This document shows positions 11,038 to 20,038 of a DNA stretch of 64,000 nucleotides, in pieces. Source of the stretch: G965226155 sp965226155 (lineage in GTDB: Bacteria; Pseudomonadota; Gammaproteobacteria; Eutrophobiales; Eutrophobiaceae); contig OZ245331.1 in the NCBI GenBank assembly GCA_965226155.1, positions 992,001 to 1,056,000 on the forward strand, written 5' to 3'. How positions within the stretch are numbered: position 1 is the stretch's first letter; each line of letters starts with the position of its first letter. The notes under the pieces were generated by a model. It saw only the letters and a list, made by a program, of their open reading frames with translations, ran no database searches and was not told the origin of the DNA. Made by a program: the position numbers and the translations under genes.

Positions 11038-11895
11038 TCAGCTGATTTTATTACCTAGGTTACGCCAGATTGCCACAGCTGATTCGTAGTTATTTATACT
11101 ATATATATGTAACCCAGGGGCACCTCCATTCAGTAATTCGCTGCATAATTCCGTTGTTACATCTATACCAAACTGTCGAATTCCGTCGAGATCATCATCA
11201 AAATCCTGCAACCGCTTCAGTATCCATAAGGGGATTTCTGCCCCACACATATTCGAAAATCGTACCAATTGATCGCGATTGGTGATGGGCATAATTCCCG
11301 GAACGATGGATATATCAATATTTAATTTTTGGCAACTTTCAAGAAATCTAAAATAGGAATAGGGATTATAGAAATATTGGGTAATGGCACTGTTCGCGCC
11401 CGCCTCAACCTTACGTTTAAAATTCCGCAGATCTTTGTGTGCGCTGTTTGATTGAGGATGAAACTCTGGATAGCACGCTACATCAATATAAAAATAGTCC
11501 CCTTGTTCCTTACGTATCAACTCGATCAGCTCATTAGCATAATTTAAAGCCCCTTTAGCAGTTGAACTAGAAGGGTTGTCTCCACGCAATGCTACGATGT
11601 GGCTGAATTCATTTTGCCGATAGGTATTAATAACATTCTTAATTTCTTCCAATGCCAACCCGATACACGATATATGGGGGGCGGCCTCGATACCGGTTTC
11701 ATCTCTGACTGCACATACCGTTTCAAAGGTTTTCTCACGTATACTGCCACCAGCGCCAAAGGTGACAGAAAAAAAATCTGGCTTTAATTTGGCTAATTCC
11801 TGCTGGGTAACTTTTAACTTCGCTTCTGCCTCAGGAGATCTGGGAGGAAAAAATTCGAAGCTGAATTTTTTCTTATGTGATTGTTGTGAAGTCAT
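11038..11895 (-). CDS. metF: 5,10-methylenetetrahydrofolate reductase
   Basis: It reduces 5,10-methylene-THF to 5-methyl-THF, the methyl donor for methionine synthesis. The protein is 285 residues, the normal bacterial MetF length, with the family start motif FEFFPPR (about residues 13-19), the GAGGS segment of the TIM barrel, and the SAITQYFYNPYSY and VPGIMPITN segments of the FAD and folate sites. It starts at ATG 11895, 58 bases after ahcY on the same strand, so it probably shares the riboswitch-controlled transcript. With ahcY and metK it covers most of the activated methyl cycle; a methionine synthase is not in the window. Confidence 0.95.
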   Translation of the reverse strand: MTSQQSHKKKFSFEFFPPRSPEAEAKLKVTQQELAKLKPDFFSVTFGAGGSIREKTFETVCAVRDETGIEAAPHISCIGLALEEIKNVINTYRQNEFSHIVALRGDNPSSSTAKGALNYANELIELIRKEQGDYFYIDVACYPEFHPQSNSAHKDLRNFKRKVEAGANSAITQYFYNPYSYFRFLESCQKLNIDISIVPGIMPITNRDQLVRFSNMCGAEIPLWILKRLQDFDDDLDGIRQFGIDVTTELCSELLNGGAPGLHIYSINNYESAVAIWRNLGNKIS

Positions 11896-11953
11896 TCAAT
11901 CATTGCTCAGCTTTGAATTTTTGTTTTAAATCATACCGAGACAAGACTTGTGA

Positions 11954-13369
11954 CTAATATCTATAGTGGTCAGGCTTAAACGGTCCTTTTACATCTACTC
12001 CGATATAGTCTGCTTGCTTGGCCGTCAGTTCGGTTAGGTTTGCACCTAGCCTGGATAGATGTAGATGCGCCACTTTCTCATCAAGATGCTTGGGCAACAC
12101 GTACACATCATTCAGATATTTATCTTCCTGGGTAAACAATTCAATCTGTGCCAACACTTGGTTTGTAAAGGAATTAGACATCACAAAACTGGGATGGCCA
12201 GTAGCACACCCCAAATTTACCAACCGCCCTTGTGCCAACAAAATAATCCGTTTGCCGTCTGGAAAAATGACGTGGTCAACCTGAGGTTTAATTTCTTCCC
12301 ATTTATATTCGCTCAATTTGGCCACATCAATTTCATTATCGAAATGACCGATATTACAAACTATAGCTTGATTCTTCATTTTAGCCATGTGGTCATGGGC
12401 AATGACATTAAAATTTCCAGTAGCGGTTACAAAGATATCCACTTTGTCGCAGACTTCATCCATCCTAACAACACGATAACCTTCCATTGCCGCCTGCAGT
12501 GCGCAGATAGGATCGATTTCAGTCACCCATACTGTGGAACCCAAACCTCGTAATGATTGCGCGCAGCCCTTACCCACATCACCAAACCCGAGTACCAACG
12601 CCACCTTACCAGCAATCATGACGTCGGTTGCCCGCTTGATCCCGTCAACTAACGATTCACGACAACCATATAAATTATCAAACTTTGATTTTGTGACTGA
12701 ATCGTTAACGTTGATTGCAGGAAAAGGGAGACTGCCATTTTTCTTCATCTGATAAAGCCGGTTAACTCCAGTCGTTGTTTCCTCAGTCACACCTTTAATG
12801 TTCTGTTTAATTTTGGAATACCAACCTGGGGTGGTTGCCAGTTTTTGTTTAATCGTTGCAAATAAGAATTTTTCCTCTTCACTTCCAGGATTAGCGATGA
12901 CTGACGGATCGGATTCCGCCTTTGAACCTAGGATTACGAGTAGAGTGGCATCACCACCATCATCAAGAATCATGTTGGGTGTCCCACCATCATGCCATTC
13001 CATAATTTGATGAGTATATTGCCAGTATTCCTCAAGCGATTCGCCCTTGTATGCAAATACCGAGATACTCTGATCAGCGATGGCTGCCGCTGCATGGTCC
13101 TGGGTTGAAAAAATATTACAAGAAGCCCAACGGACCTCAGAACCAAGGTCAATCAGGGTTTCGATCAGTACGGCAGTCTGGATGGTCATGTGTATAGAGC
13201 CAGCAATACGAGCTCCCTTCAAGGGTTTTTTTCCTTCGTACTCCTTGCGTATTGCCATTAACCCTGGCATCTCGGTCTCAGCGATACGGATCTCCCTATG
13301 ACCCCAATCAGATAGGGACTGATCGGCAACGTGGTAGTCGGTAAATACAGAATGGCTTGCATCGCTCAT
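11954..13369 (-). CDS. ahcY: S-adenosylhomocysteine hydrolase
   Basis: It splits S-adenosylhomocysteine into adenosine and homocysteine, relieving product inhibition of methyltransferases. The 471-residue length fits the bacterial form with the extra internal insert. Visible motifs include the NAD-binding GFGDVGKGCAQSLRG, VTEIDPICALQAAMEGY and the C-terminal KPDHYRY. A strong Shine-Dalgarno (AGGAG) lies 8 bases before the ATG at 13369, and a SAH riboswitch fills the leader, so the gene should be switched on when its own substrate accumulates. Confidence 0.97.
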   Translation of the reverse strand: MSDASHSVFTDYHVADQSLSDWGHREIRIAETEMPGLMAIRKEYEGKKPLKGARIAGSIHMTIQTAVLIETLIDLGSEVRWASCNIFSTQDHAAAAIADQSISVFAYKGESLEEYWQYTHQIMEWHDGGTPNMILDDGGDATLLVILGSKAESDPSVIANPGSEEEKFLFATIKQKLATTPGWYSKIKQNIKGVTEETTTGVNRLYQMKKNGSLPFPAINVNDSVTKSKFDNLYGCRESLVDGIKRATDVMIAGKVALVLGFGDVGKGCAQSLRGLGSTVWVTEIDPICALQAAMEGYRVVRMDEVCDKVDIFVTATGNFNVIAHDHMAKMKNQAIVCNIGHFDNEIDVAKLSEYKWEEIKPQVDHVIFPDGKRIILLAQGRLVNLGCATGHPSFVMSNSFTNQVLAQIELFTQEDKYLNDVYVLPKHLDEKVAHLHLSRLGANLTELTAKQADYIGVDVKGPFKPDHYRY

Positions 13370-13391
13370 CTTGTTCTCCTCTAAACAATTT

Positions 13392-13466
13392 AAGCGAGCG
13401 CCGTTTGATACGTTTCATCTTGCCCAAGCCTGGCGGTTAGTACCGTCGCAACGCTCCTCGGGCAGA
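13392..13466 (-). promoter_or_regulatory. SAH riboswitch
   Basis: On the minus strand the leader of ahcY carries the conserved core of the SAH aptamer: GAGGAGCGTTGCGACGG, then GCCAGGC, and downstream AACGGCGCTCGCT. TGCCC and GGGCA can pair as P1, and GAGCG near the 5' side can pair with CGCTC at the 3' end as the pseudoknot. SAH riboswitches are known upstream of ahcY in many proteobacteria and activate expression on binding SAH. Ends are approximate. Confidence 0.93.
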
Positions 13467-13501
13467 GGTTAAGTTAGTTTGAACTACAGAACAGGTGGGC
13501 A

Positions 13502-13530
13502 AGTATAGTATGACCCTATCAGTTTTTCCA
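13502..13530 (-). promoter_or_regulatory. Likely sigma-70 promoter of ahcY-metF
   Basis: On the minus strand TGGAAA (13530-13525) and TATACT (13507-13502) are separated by 17 bases. The predicted transcript start lies about 30 bases before the SAH riboswitch, which fits a riboswitch leader. The -10 is good and the -35 is weak. Confidence 0.45.
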
Positions 13531-13549
13531 TAAAAGCAGTCTTGAAATT

Positions 13550-14728
13550 TCAGGCCGCGTTTGTTAATCCAGCTGCATCTCTTATAACATCAGCCTTATC
13601 CGTTTTATCCCATGGGAATTGCACGTCCTCCCTGCCGAAGTGACCATAGGCAGCACTAGCCCGATATATAGGTTGCAGTAAGTTTAATGTCTGGATGATG
13701 GCCTTTGGTCTTAAATCAAAATGTTCACGGATTAATGCGACAATATTATTTTCATTAATTTTGTGCGTTCCGAAAGTATTCACCATTAGACTTACGGGTT
13801 CAGCAACGCCAATAGCATAGGCCAGTTGCACTTCACATACGTCAGCCAAGCCAGCAGCTACAATATTTTTAGCAACATATCGAGCAGCATAAGCCGCGGA
13901 TCGATCAACTTTTGAAGGATCCTTGCCTGAAAAAGCACCGCCTCCGTGATGGGCAGAACCACCATAAGTGTCGACAATGATTTTGCGCCCGGTTAACCCA
14001 CAATCACCTTCAGGCCCGCCGATGACAAAGCGTCCGGTCGGATTAACTAAAAAACGCGTTTGTTTACTGATCATATTTGTAGGTATGACCGGTTTGATAA
14101 TTTCCTCAATCACGGCATCAGACAATTCCTTTTGAGCAATATCTGGTGCATGCTGGGTGGACAAGACAATAGTATCAATGGATTTCGGTTTACCATCCTC
14201 ATACAGAACCGTCACCTGGGACTTCGCATCCGGACGTAACCATTCCAGGATGCCGCTCTTTCTGATCTCGGATTGTCTTTTTACTAACCGATGCGCATAA
14301 GTGATTGCGAACGGCATTAACACATCAGTCTCGTTACAGGCGTAGCCAAACATCAATCCTTGATCGCCAGCACCTTGATCAAGATGTAGGCCTTGTCCTT
14401 CATTCACACCTTGAGCTATATCAACTGACTGCTTGTCGAGTGACACGTGTACCGTACAAGTATCGGCATCGAATCCCATGGCTGATGAGGTATAGCCGAT
14501 ATCACGGATGGTATCGCGCGCCACTTCAGCATAGTCCACTGCCGCTTTTGAAGTGATTTCACCAGACAATACCACCATACCTGTATTGATCATGGTTTCA
14601 CAAGCTACGCGTGAAAGCGGATCTTGCTTTATCAATGCATCAAGTACTGCATCGGAAATCTGGTCTGCGATTTTATCAGGATGACCTTCTGATACCGATT
14701 CGGATGTAAAAAGATAGTTTTCTTGCAT
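13550..14728 (-). CDS. metK: S-adenosylmethionine synthetase
   Basis: It makes S-adenosylmethionine from methionine and ATP. The 392-residue protein has the family motifs GHPDKIADQISDAVLDA near the start, GAGDQG (the hexapeptide), GGGAFSGKDPSKVDRS and the methionine-binding regions, and is of normal length. It begins at ATG 14728 with its own predicted promoter and is separated from ahcY by 180 bases that hold the ahcY promoter and riboswitch, so the two are probably separate transcripts. Confidence 0.97.
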   Translation of the reverse strand: MQENYLFTSESVSEGHPDKIADQISDAVLDALIKQDPLSRVACETMINTGMVVLSGEITSKAAVDYAEVARDTIRDIGYTSSAMGFDADTCTVHVSLDKQSVDIAQGVNEGQGLHLDQGAGDQGLMFGYACNETDVLMPFAITYAHRLVKRQSEIRKSGILEWLRPDAKSQVTVLYEDGKPKSIDTIVLSTQHAPDIAQKELSDAVIEEIIKPVIPTNMISKQTRFLVNPTGRFVIGGPEGDCGLTGRKIIVDTYGGSAHHGGGAFSGKDPSKVDRSAAYAARYVAKNIVAAGLADVCEVQLAYAIGVAEPVSLMVNTFGTHKINENNIVALIREHFDLRPKAIIQTLNLLQPIYRASAAYGHFGREDVQFPWDKTDKADVIRDAAGLTNAA

Positions 14729-14772
14729 TAGTTTACCCTTGAATCACTATTTGGAATTGTTAAATTATCCTA

Positions 14773-14801
14773 ATACTATAAAGCAGATGATTAATTAACA
14801 A
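14773..14801 (-). promoter_or_regulatory. Likely sigma-70 promoter of metK
   Basis: On the minus strand TTGTTA (14801-14796), a 17-base spacer and TAGTAT (14778-14773) lie about 45 bases upstream of the metK ATG. Four of six bases match the consensus in each box. No S-box or SAM riboswitch pattern was seen in this leader. Confidence 0.45.
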
Positions 14802-14871
14802 CCATGAAATCGAATTTTACAACTGCAACGATGCAAACAATAAAATTGCAATTATACGAGGAAAATTGTCA

Positions 14872-15426
14872 ATGGCACTAAAAACAACCCCTATTTGTGA
14901 CAGCAGCAACCAAGCTCTGGACTTCAGTTTGCCAGGTATTGATGGAAAAACCTGGTCTCTAGAAAACAGTCGTGGAGAAAATGGCACGCTCATTATGTTC
15001 ATCTGTAATCACTGCCCCTATGTGCAGGCGATTCAGCAGTTGCTAGTCAGAGACACTCGGGAACTGCTCGGCCACGGGGTCAAAAGCGTGGCGATCATGT
15101 CCAATGATATCAACAGCTATCCCATGGATTCACCCGAGAATATGAAAAAAGCTGCTGAGGAGTTCGACTATCCCTTTCCTTATTTATTCGATGAAACTCA
15201 GGCGATTGCACTAGCTTATGGTGCGGTTTGTACACCCGATTTTTTCGGTTATAACGCCCATCTGCAACTACAGTACCGAGGTAGATTGGATCAGACCACA
15301 CCCTCTAAAACCATCCCGGGGTCAAAACGGGAGTTATTTGAAGCCATGATTATGATTGCAAAAACTGGCAAAGGTCCTGACGCGCAGGTAGCGAGCATGG
15401 GCTGCTCGATAAAATGGCGTCAATGA
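14872..15426 (+). CDS. Thioredoxin-fold redoxin (AhpC/TSA-like)
   Basis: The 184-residue protein has a thioredoxin fold of the AhpC/TSA or redoxin superfamily, with the redox-site motif ICNHCPYV at about residue 44 (CxxC) and the stretch GAVCTPDFFGY carrying the cis-Pro region. Such proteins are common in marine gammaproteobacteria and are annotated only as thioredoxin family; the substrate is unknown. I chose ATG 14872 rather than the upstream TTG because the family starts close to MALKTTP. It is divergent from metK, with about 140 bases between the two. Confidence 0.85.
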   Translation: MALKTTPICDSSNQALDFSLPGIDGKTWSLENSRGENGTLIMFICNHCPYVQAIQQLLVRDTRELLGHGVKSVAIMSNDINSYPMDSPENMKKAAEEFDYPFPYLFDETQAIALAYGAVCTPDFFGYNAHLQLQYRGRLDQTTPSKTIPGSKRELFEAMIMIAKTGKGPDAQVASMGCSIKWRQ

Positions 15427-15612
15427 TTCTATACGCTTGCTCATAAAGACAGCCTGAGCGACAATATACCATCCGTGTATTAAGAGAAAATACCTACCTC
15501 CCTGTATCCGACGTTTAATCGAAAATGTTTTATTTGAAAGTGTAAACCTGGACATCACTTGGAAACGCTGTGCATAAGTATTCGGCAAGCCACCATTTAT
15601 AAACATGTAATA

Positions 15613-15631
15613 ATTGCAGAAATATTGCAAT
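15613..15631 (+). promoter_or_regulatory. Inverted repeat in front of tkt
   Basis: ATTGCA, a 7-base spacer and TGCAAT form a perfect inverted repeat directly before the tkt Shine-Dalgarno. Its size and dyad symmetry are compatible with a LysR-type (for example CbbR) site. It is short enough to occur by chance, and no regulator gene of that type is nearby. Confidence 0.25.
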
Positions 15632-15646
15632 CAATTGGAGACCTCT

Positions 15647-17641
15647 ATGCCCACAAGGCGTGATCTTGCCAATGCCATCCGTGCAATCAGTATGGACGCT
15701 GTTCAAAAAGCAAATTCCGGACACCCCGGTGCCCCAATGGGCATGGCGGATATCGCTGAAGTACTATGGAATGATTTCCTACGACATAATCCTGGTAATC
15801 CCGATTGGCCCGATCGTGACAGGTTTATAATGTCGAACGGTCATGGTTCGATGTTGTTGTATTCGCTATTACACCTGAGTGGGTACGACCTACCCATGAC
15901 GGAAATAATTAACTTCAGACAGTTACATTCAAAGACACCAGGCCACCCTGAACACGGTATCACTCCAGGCATCGAAACCACCACCGGCCCACTCGGCCAA
16001 GGTTTTGCGAATGCCGTCGGTATGGCCGTAGCTGAAAGAACGTTAGCCGCACAATTTAACCAGGAACAATTTGATATTGTTAACCATCGCACCTACGTCA
16101 GTGTCGGCGACGGTTGTTTGATGGAAGGGATATCACACGAAGCGGCATCACTAGCAGGCACGCTCGGACTCGGTAAATTGATCGCAATCTATGATAGCAA
16201 CGGCATTTCCATCGATGGTGATGTGGTGGGCTGGTTTACTGAAAATATCCCTAAACGATTCGAGTCGTATCGTTGGCATGTCATTACCGATATCGACGGT
16301 CATGACTCAGAAGCGATAAAAAAAGCACTGGAAATAGCGCACACAGTAAAGGATAAGCCCAGTTTGATTTGTTGTAATACTATTATCGGGTGGGGTTCAC
16401 CTAATAAACAGGGCAAGGAATCCTCACACGGGGCAGCACTTGGTGATAAAGAAGTCGCTCTAGTCAGGAAGACTATCGGCTGGGAGAACGATCCCTTTAT
16501 TATTCCCGACGAGTACTATAAAGCATGGGATGCGCGGGGAAGAGGGGCCAACCTGGAACAGCAGTGGGAAGAGAAATTCGATCTTTACAAGAAACAATAT
16601 CCAACGCTTGCAAAAGAATACGAGCGCCGAATACACGGCAAATTACCAGACAACTGGCAAGACATTGTTTCCGGATTCATAAACGAAACTACAGATAAAG
16701 CAGAGAATATCGCCTCACGCAAAGCATCGCAAAACACTTTAAATAGTTATGGCCCTATACTACCCGAATTGATAGGTGGTTCGGCAGACCTTACAGGTTC
16801 CAATCTTACGTTTTGGTCAGGCTCAAAGACGCACAACATGAGCTCGGCGGAAGGTAATTACATTTACTATGGCGTGCGTGAATTCGCAATGTGTGCCATT
16901 AATAATGGCATCGCACTGCACTGTGGTTTTATTCCGTATGGCAGCACATTCCTAATATTTTCTGATTACGCACGCAATGCCCTACGCTTGGCAGCATTGA
17001 TGAAACAACGGAGTATTTTCGTCTTTACCCATGATTCTATTGGCCTAGGTGAGGATGGACCGACACATCAGGCCGTTGAGCAAGCAGCCAGTCTTAGACT
17101 CATACCTAACATGTCAGTCTGGCGGCCTTGTGATACCGTGGAAACTGCGGTTGCTTGGCAAGCCGCGATAGAAAGAAGCACTGGACCAACTTGTTTGTTG
17201 TTTTCTAGGCAGACACTAAAACATACCTCTCGAACAAGGGAACAAATATCCCAGATTAGTAAGGGAGGATATAACCTTATAGAAGGCGGCGATATGCCAG
17301 ATGCTGTTATTATTGCCACTGGGTCAGAAGTGGGCATTGCAATGGATGCTGCAAATCTAATGAATGAAGCTGGCCGCCAGATCCGGGTGGTATCCATGCC
17401 ATGTGCTGATATATTTGACGCCCAAGATAAAAGCTACCGAGATACTGTACTACCAACGAATTGCCGCAAACGCATAGCGATAGAAGCTGGCATTCCAGAT
17501 TACTGGGTCAAGTATGTCGGTCTCGACGGCAAGGTACTGGGTATATCTAGCTTTGGTGAATCTGCACCCGGTAATGACGTCTATCAATTTTTTGGCATGA
17601 ATGCTGAAAATTTAGTAAAAATCACAAATTCAATATTGTGA
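15647..17641 (+). CDS. tkt: Transketolase
   Basis: This TPP enzyme transfers two-carbon units in the pentose phosphate or Calvin cycle. The 664-residue protein matches the usual length of about 663. Motifs include SGHPGAPMGMADIAEVLW at the start, the TPP/Mg site GDGCLMEGISHEAASLAG, and GEDGPTHQ in the Pyr domain. I chose ATG 15647 because it has a good Shine-Dalgarno (TTGGAG) and matches the family N-terminus. It opens a same-strand cluster with gap (41 bases further on), pgk and fba, which suggests a shared sugar-phosphate transcript. Confidence 0.96.
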   Translation: MPTRRDLANAIRAISMDAVQKANSGHPGAPMGMADIAEVLWNDFLRHNPGNPDWPDRDRFIMSNGHGSMLLYSLLHLSGYDLPMTEIINFRQLHSKTPGHPEHGITPGIETTTGPLGQGFANAVGMAVAERTLAAQFNQEQFDIVNHRTYVSVGDGCLMEGISHEAASLAGTLGLGKLIAIYDSNGISIDGDVVGWFTENIPKRFESYRWHVITDIDGHDSEAIKKALEIAHTVKDKPSLICCNTIIGWGSPNKQGKESSHGAALGDKEVALVRKTIGWENDPFIIPDEYYKAWDARGRGANLEQQWEEKFDLYKKQYPTLAKEYERRIHGKLPDNWQDIVSGFINETTDKAENIASRKASQNTLNSYGPILPELIGGSADLTGSNLTFWSGSKTHNMSSAEGNYIYYGVREFAMCAINNGIALHCGFIPYGSTFLIFSDYARNALRLAALMKQRSIFVFTHDSIGLGEDGPTHQAVEQAASLRLIPNMSVWRPCDTVETAVAWQAAIERSTGPTCLLFSRQTLKHTSRTREQISQISKGGYNLIEGGDMPDAVIIATGSEVGIAMDAANLMNEAGRQIRVVSMPCADIFDAQDKSYRDTVLPTNCRKRIAIEAGIPDYWVKYVGLDGKVLGISSFGESAPGNDVYQFFGMNAENLVKITNSIL

Positions 17642-17682
17642 TTTATTTTATTCTAACCCTATAGACAAATGGAGTTTATGGA

Positions 17683-18696
17683 ATGGCAATAAAAGTAGGT
17701 ATTAACGGATACGGGCGCATAGGCCGTAACATATTGCGTGCTGTTTATGAATCAAACCGCACAAATGAAATCCAAATTGTTGCAATTAATGATTTAGGCG
17801 ACGCTGAAACCAACGCACACCTGACTCGTTATGACACAGCGCATGGTAAATTTCCCGGGACAGTTGAAGTCGACGGCGATTTCATTGTGGTTAACAGTGA
17901 TAAGATTCAAGTACTATCTGAACGCGTTCCAGAAAATCTGCCGTGGGGCAAGCTCGGCGTTGATGTCGTGCTTGAATCAACTGGATTTTTTGCCAGTAAA
18001 GAAAAGGCGTCAGGACACATCAACGGAGGAGCAAAAAAGGTCATCATCTCAGCTCCAGGTGGCAAGGATGTAGATGCGACTATTGTTTACGGTGTAAACC
18101 ACGATACGTTGACTAGCCAGCATACGGTGATATCCAACGCTTCTTGCACAACAAACTGCCTAGCGCCTCTAGCAAAGGTACTGCACGATGGAATAGGGAT
18201 AGAAAGCGGTATCATGACAACAATCCACTCATATACCAATGACCAGGTATTGACTGATGTTTATCATTCTGATTTGCGCCGTGCACGTTCAGCAACCATG
18301 TCCATGATACCAACCAAAACTGGCGCGGCTTCAGCACTAGGGTTGGTAATGCCTGAGCTGAATGGCAAACTCGATGGGTTCTCTATGCGTGTCCCCACCA
18401 TAAATGTATCAGTGGTAGATTTAAGTTTTATCGCAAGCCGTGACACTACCGTAGATGAGATACATGATTTATTCAGAGCAGCTGCAGAAGGGCCGATGAA
18501 GGGTATTCTGGAATTCAATGATCTACCTCTGGTATCGATCGATTTCAATCATAATCTGGCATCATCAGTCTATGATGCAACCTTGACTAAGGTTATCAAT
18601 AGTAAAATGGTTAAGGTTTTTTCCTGGTATGACAACGAATGGGGATTTTCCAACCGCATGCTCGACACTACGGTAGCTTTAATGAACGCAAGTTGA
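17683..18696 (+). CDS. gap: Glyceraldehyde-3-phosphate dehydrogenase, type I
   Basis: It interconverts glyceraldehyde 3-phosphate and 1,3-bisphosphoglycerate. The 337-residue protein has the Rossmann start GINGYGRIGRN, the catalytic C155 within SNASCTTNC, and the C-terminal WYDNEWGFSNRM. Residues after VAINDLG at the adenine-ribose site fit an NAD-preferring or dual-specificity enzyme. It sits between tkt and pgk, with only 5 bases to the pgk start, so the two are likely co-translated. Confidence 0.96.
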   Translation: MAIKVGINGYGRIGRNILRAVYESNRTNEIQIVAINDLGDAETNAHLTRYDTAHGKFPGTVEVDGDFIVVNSDKIQVLSERVPENLPWGKLGVDVVLESTGFFASKEKASGHINGGAKKVIISAPGGKDVDATIVYGVNHDTLTSQHTVISNASCTTNCLAPLAKVLHDGIGIESGIMTTIHSYTNDQVLTDVYHSDLRRARSATMSMIPTKTGAASALGLVMPELNGKLDGFSMRVPTINVSVVDLSFIASRDTTVDEIHDLFRAAAEGPMKGILEFNDLPLVSIDFNHNLASSVYDATLTKVINSKMVKVFSWYDNEWGFSNRMLDTTVALMNAS

Positions 18697-18701
18697 GTAC
18701 G

Positions 18702-19916
18702 ATGGCTGGTAAGCTGTTTGTAACACTTGACGACATCAATCTTGCCGGCAAACGGGCCCTTGTCAGGGTAGACTTTAATGTGCCGATGCGGAATGGCGAG
18801 ATCGCCGACGACTCCCGAATAAAAGCCAGCCTGCCGACTATCAATAAAATCCTTAAGGCAGAGGGGATAGTCATCCTGATGTCCCATATGGGACAACCAA
18901 ATGAAGGTCAATTTGAACCTGGATTAAGTCTGCGCCCAGTAGCTAACTATCTGGCTGAATTATTGGGCAAAGAGGTGGAGTTCTGCACTGATTGGCTAGA
19001 AGGCAAAGATTTCCCTGCACAACGAAAAGTAATACTGCTAGAAAATGTCAGGTTCTTGCCTGGCGAAAAATCCAATGATGACAAGCTGGCTCGGAAAATG
19101 GCACGTCTGTGCGATGTATATGTAAATGACGCATTTTCAGCAGCACACCGGATACAAGCATCTACCCATGGCGTTGCTAAATACTCGCCGGCAGCATGCG
19201 CGGGACTACTATTAGTTGATGAAATGGAGGCGCTGACCAAGGCCTTTAAACAGCCTGCCAAACCAATGACAGCAATTGTTGGTGGGTCCAAGGTGTCAAG
19301 CAAGTTAGGTGTGCTCAAATCCCTACTAGACAAGGTAGATCACTTAATCGTCGGTGGTGGTATTGCCAATACCTTTATCAAAGCCGCTGGTTACAACGTT
19401 GGTAAATCTCTAGTCGAGAATGATCTTGTCGATGAGGCAGCGAAACTGATGAAGAATACGGCGAAAAATGGAAAATCCATCCCGCTACCAGTCGATGTCG
19501 TCTGCGGTAAGGCGTTCAGTGAAGATGCTACCGGAACAACAAAAGCAATCGGCAGTGTAATGGATGATGATCTGATCATGGATATCGGGCCAGAAACGGC
19601 GAAACTATATAGCGAAATCCTGAATGAAACTGCAACTATTATTTGGAATGGTCCTCTGGGTGTATTTGAATTTGAGGAATTTAGCAATGGAACAAATGTC
19701 GTGGCCAACGCTATTGCAGACAGCCAGGCATTCTCGGTTGCAGGAGGAGGAGATACCCTGTCTGCTATATCCAAATTCCATGTTGCAGATAGAATCTCTT
19801 ATATCACTACCGCCGGCGGGGCTTTCCTCGAATTCTTAGAAGGAAAAACCTTACCTGCCATTGCCATACTGGAAGAATGTGCGCTGGCATGGTGCGCGAC
19901 AGAGCGTGAATGTTGA
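18702..19916 (+). CDS. pgk: Phosphoglycerate kinase
   Basis: It interconverts 1,3-bisphosphoglycerate and 3-phosphoglycerate with ATP formation. The 404-residue protein shows RVDFNVPM at about residue 20, MSHMGQPN (substrate loop), AHRIQASTHGVA, and the nucleotide site WNGPLGVFE and GGGDTLSA. The start ATG 18702 matches the family N-terminus; longer in-frame extensions overlap gap and are not credible. In many gammaproteobacteria a pyruvate kinase gene lies between pgk and fba. Here it is absent, and 122 bases separate pgk and fba. Confidence 0.96.
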   Translation: MAGKLFVTLDDINLAGKRALVRVDFNVPMRNGEIADDSRIKASLPTINKILKAEGIVILMSHMGQPNEGQFEPGLSLRPVANYLAELLGKEVEFCTDWLEGKDFPAQRKVILLENVRFLPGEKSNDDKLARKMARLCDVYVNDAFSAAHRIQASTHGVAKYSPAACAGLLLVDEMEALTKAFKQPAKPMTAIVGGSKVSSKLGVLKSLLDKVDHLIVGGGIANTFIKAAGYNVGKSLVENDLVDEAAKLMKNTAKNGKSIPLPVDVVCGKAFSEDATGTTKAIGSVMDDDLIMDIGPETAKLYSEILNETATIIWNGPLGVFEFEEFSNGTNVVANAIADSQAFSVAGGGDTLSAISKFHVADRISYITTAGGAFLEFLEGKTLPAIAILEECALAWCATEREC

Positions 19917-20038
19917 TAGGCTAATCTGAAACTCAGCTTCTACCTAGCTAGTCATAAAACTTTCCCACAGGCGACAAAGTTATTAAAATCGACAATTAAA
20001 CAATTTCACGACATTTATTAAACCAGTGGAGTCATGAT

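Noticed and set aside
14729..14871. SAM riboswitch in front of metK
   Set aside because: The leader is short and AT-rich and lacks the conserved cores of the SAM riboswitch classes I could recall.
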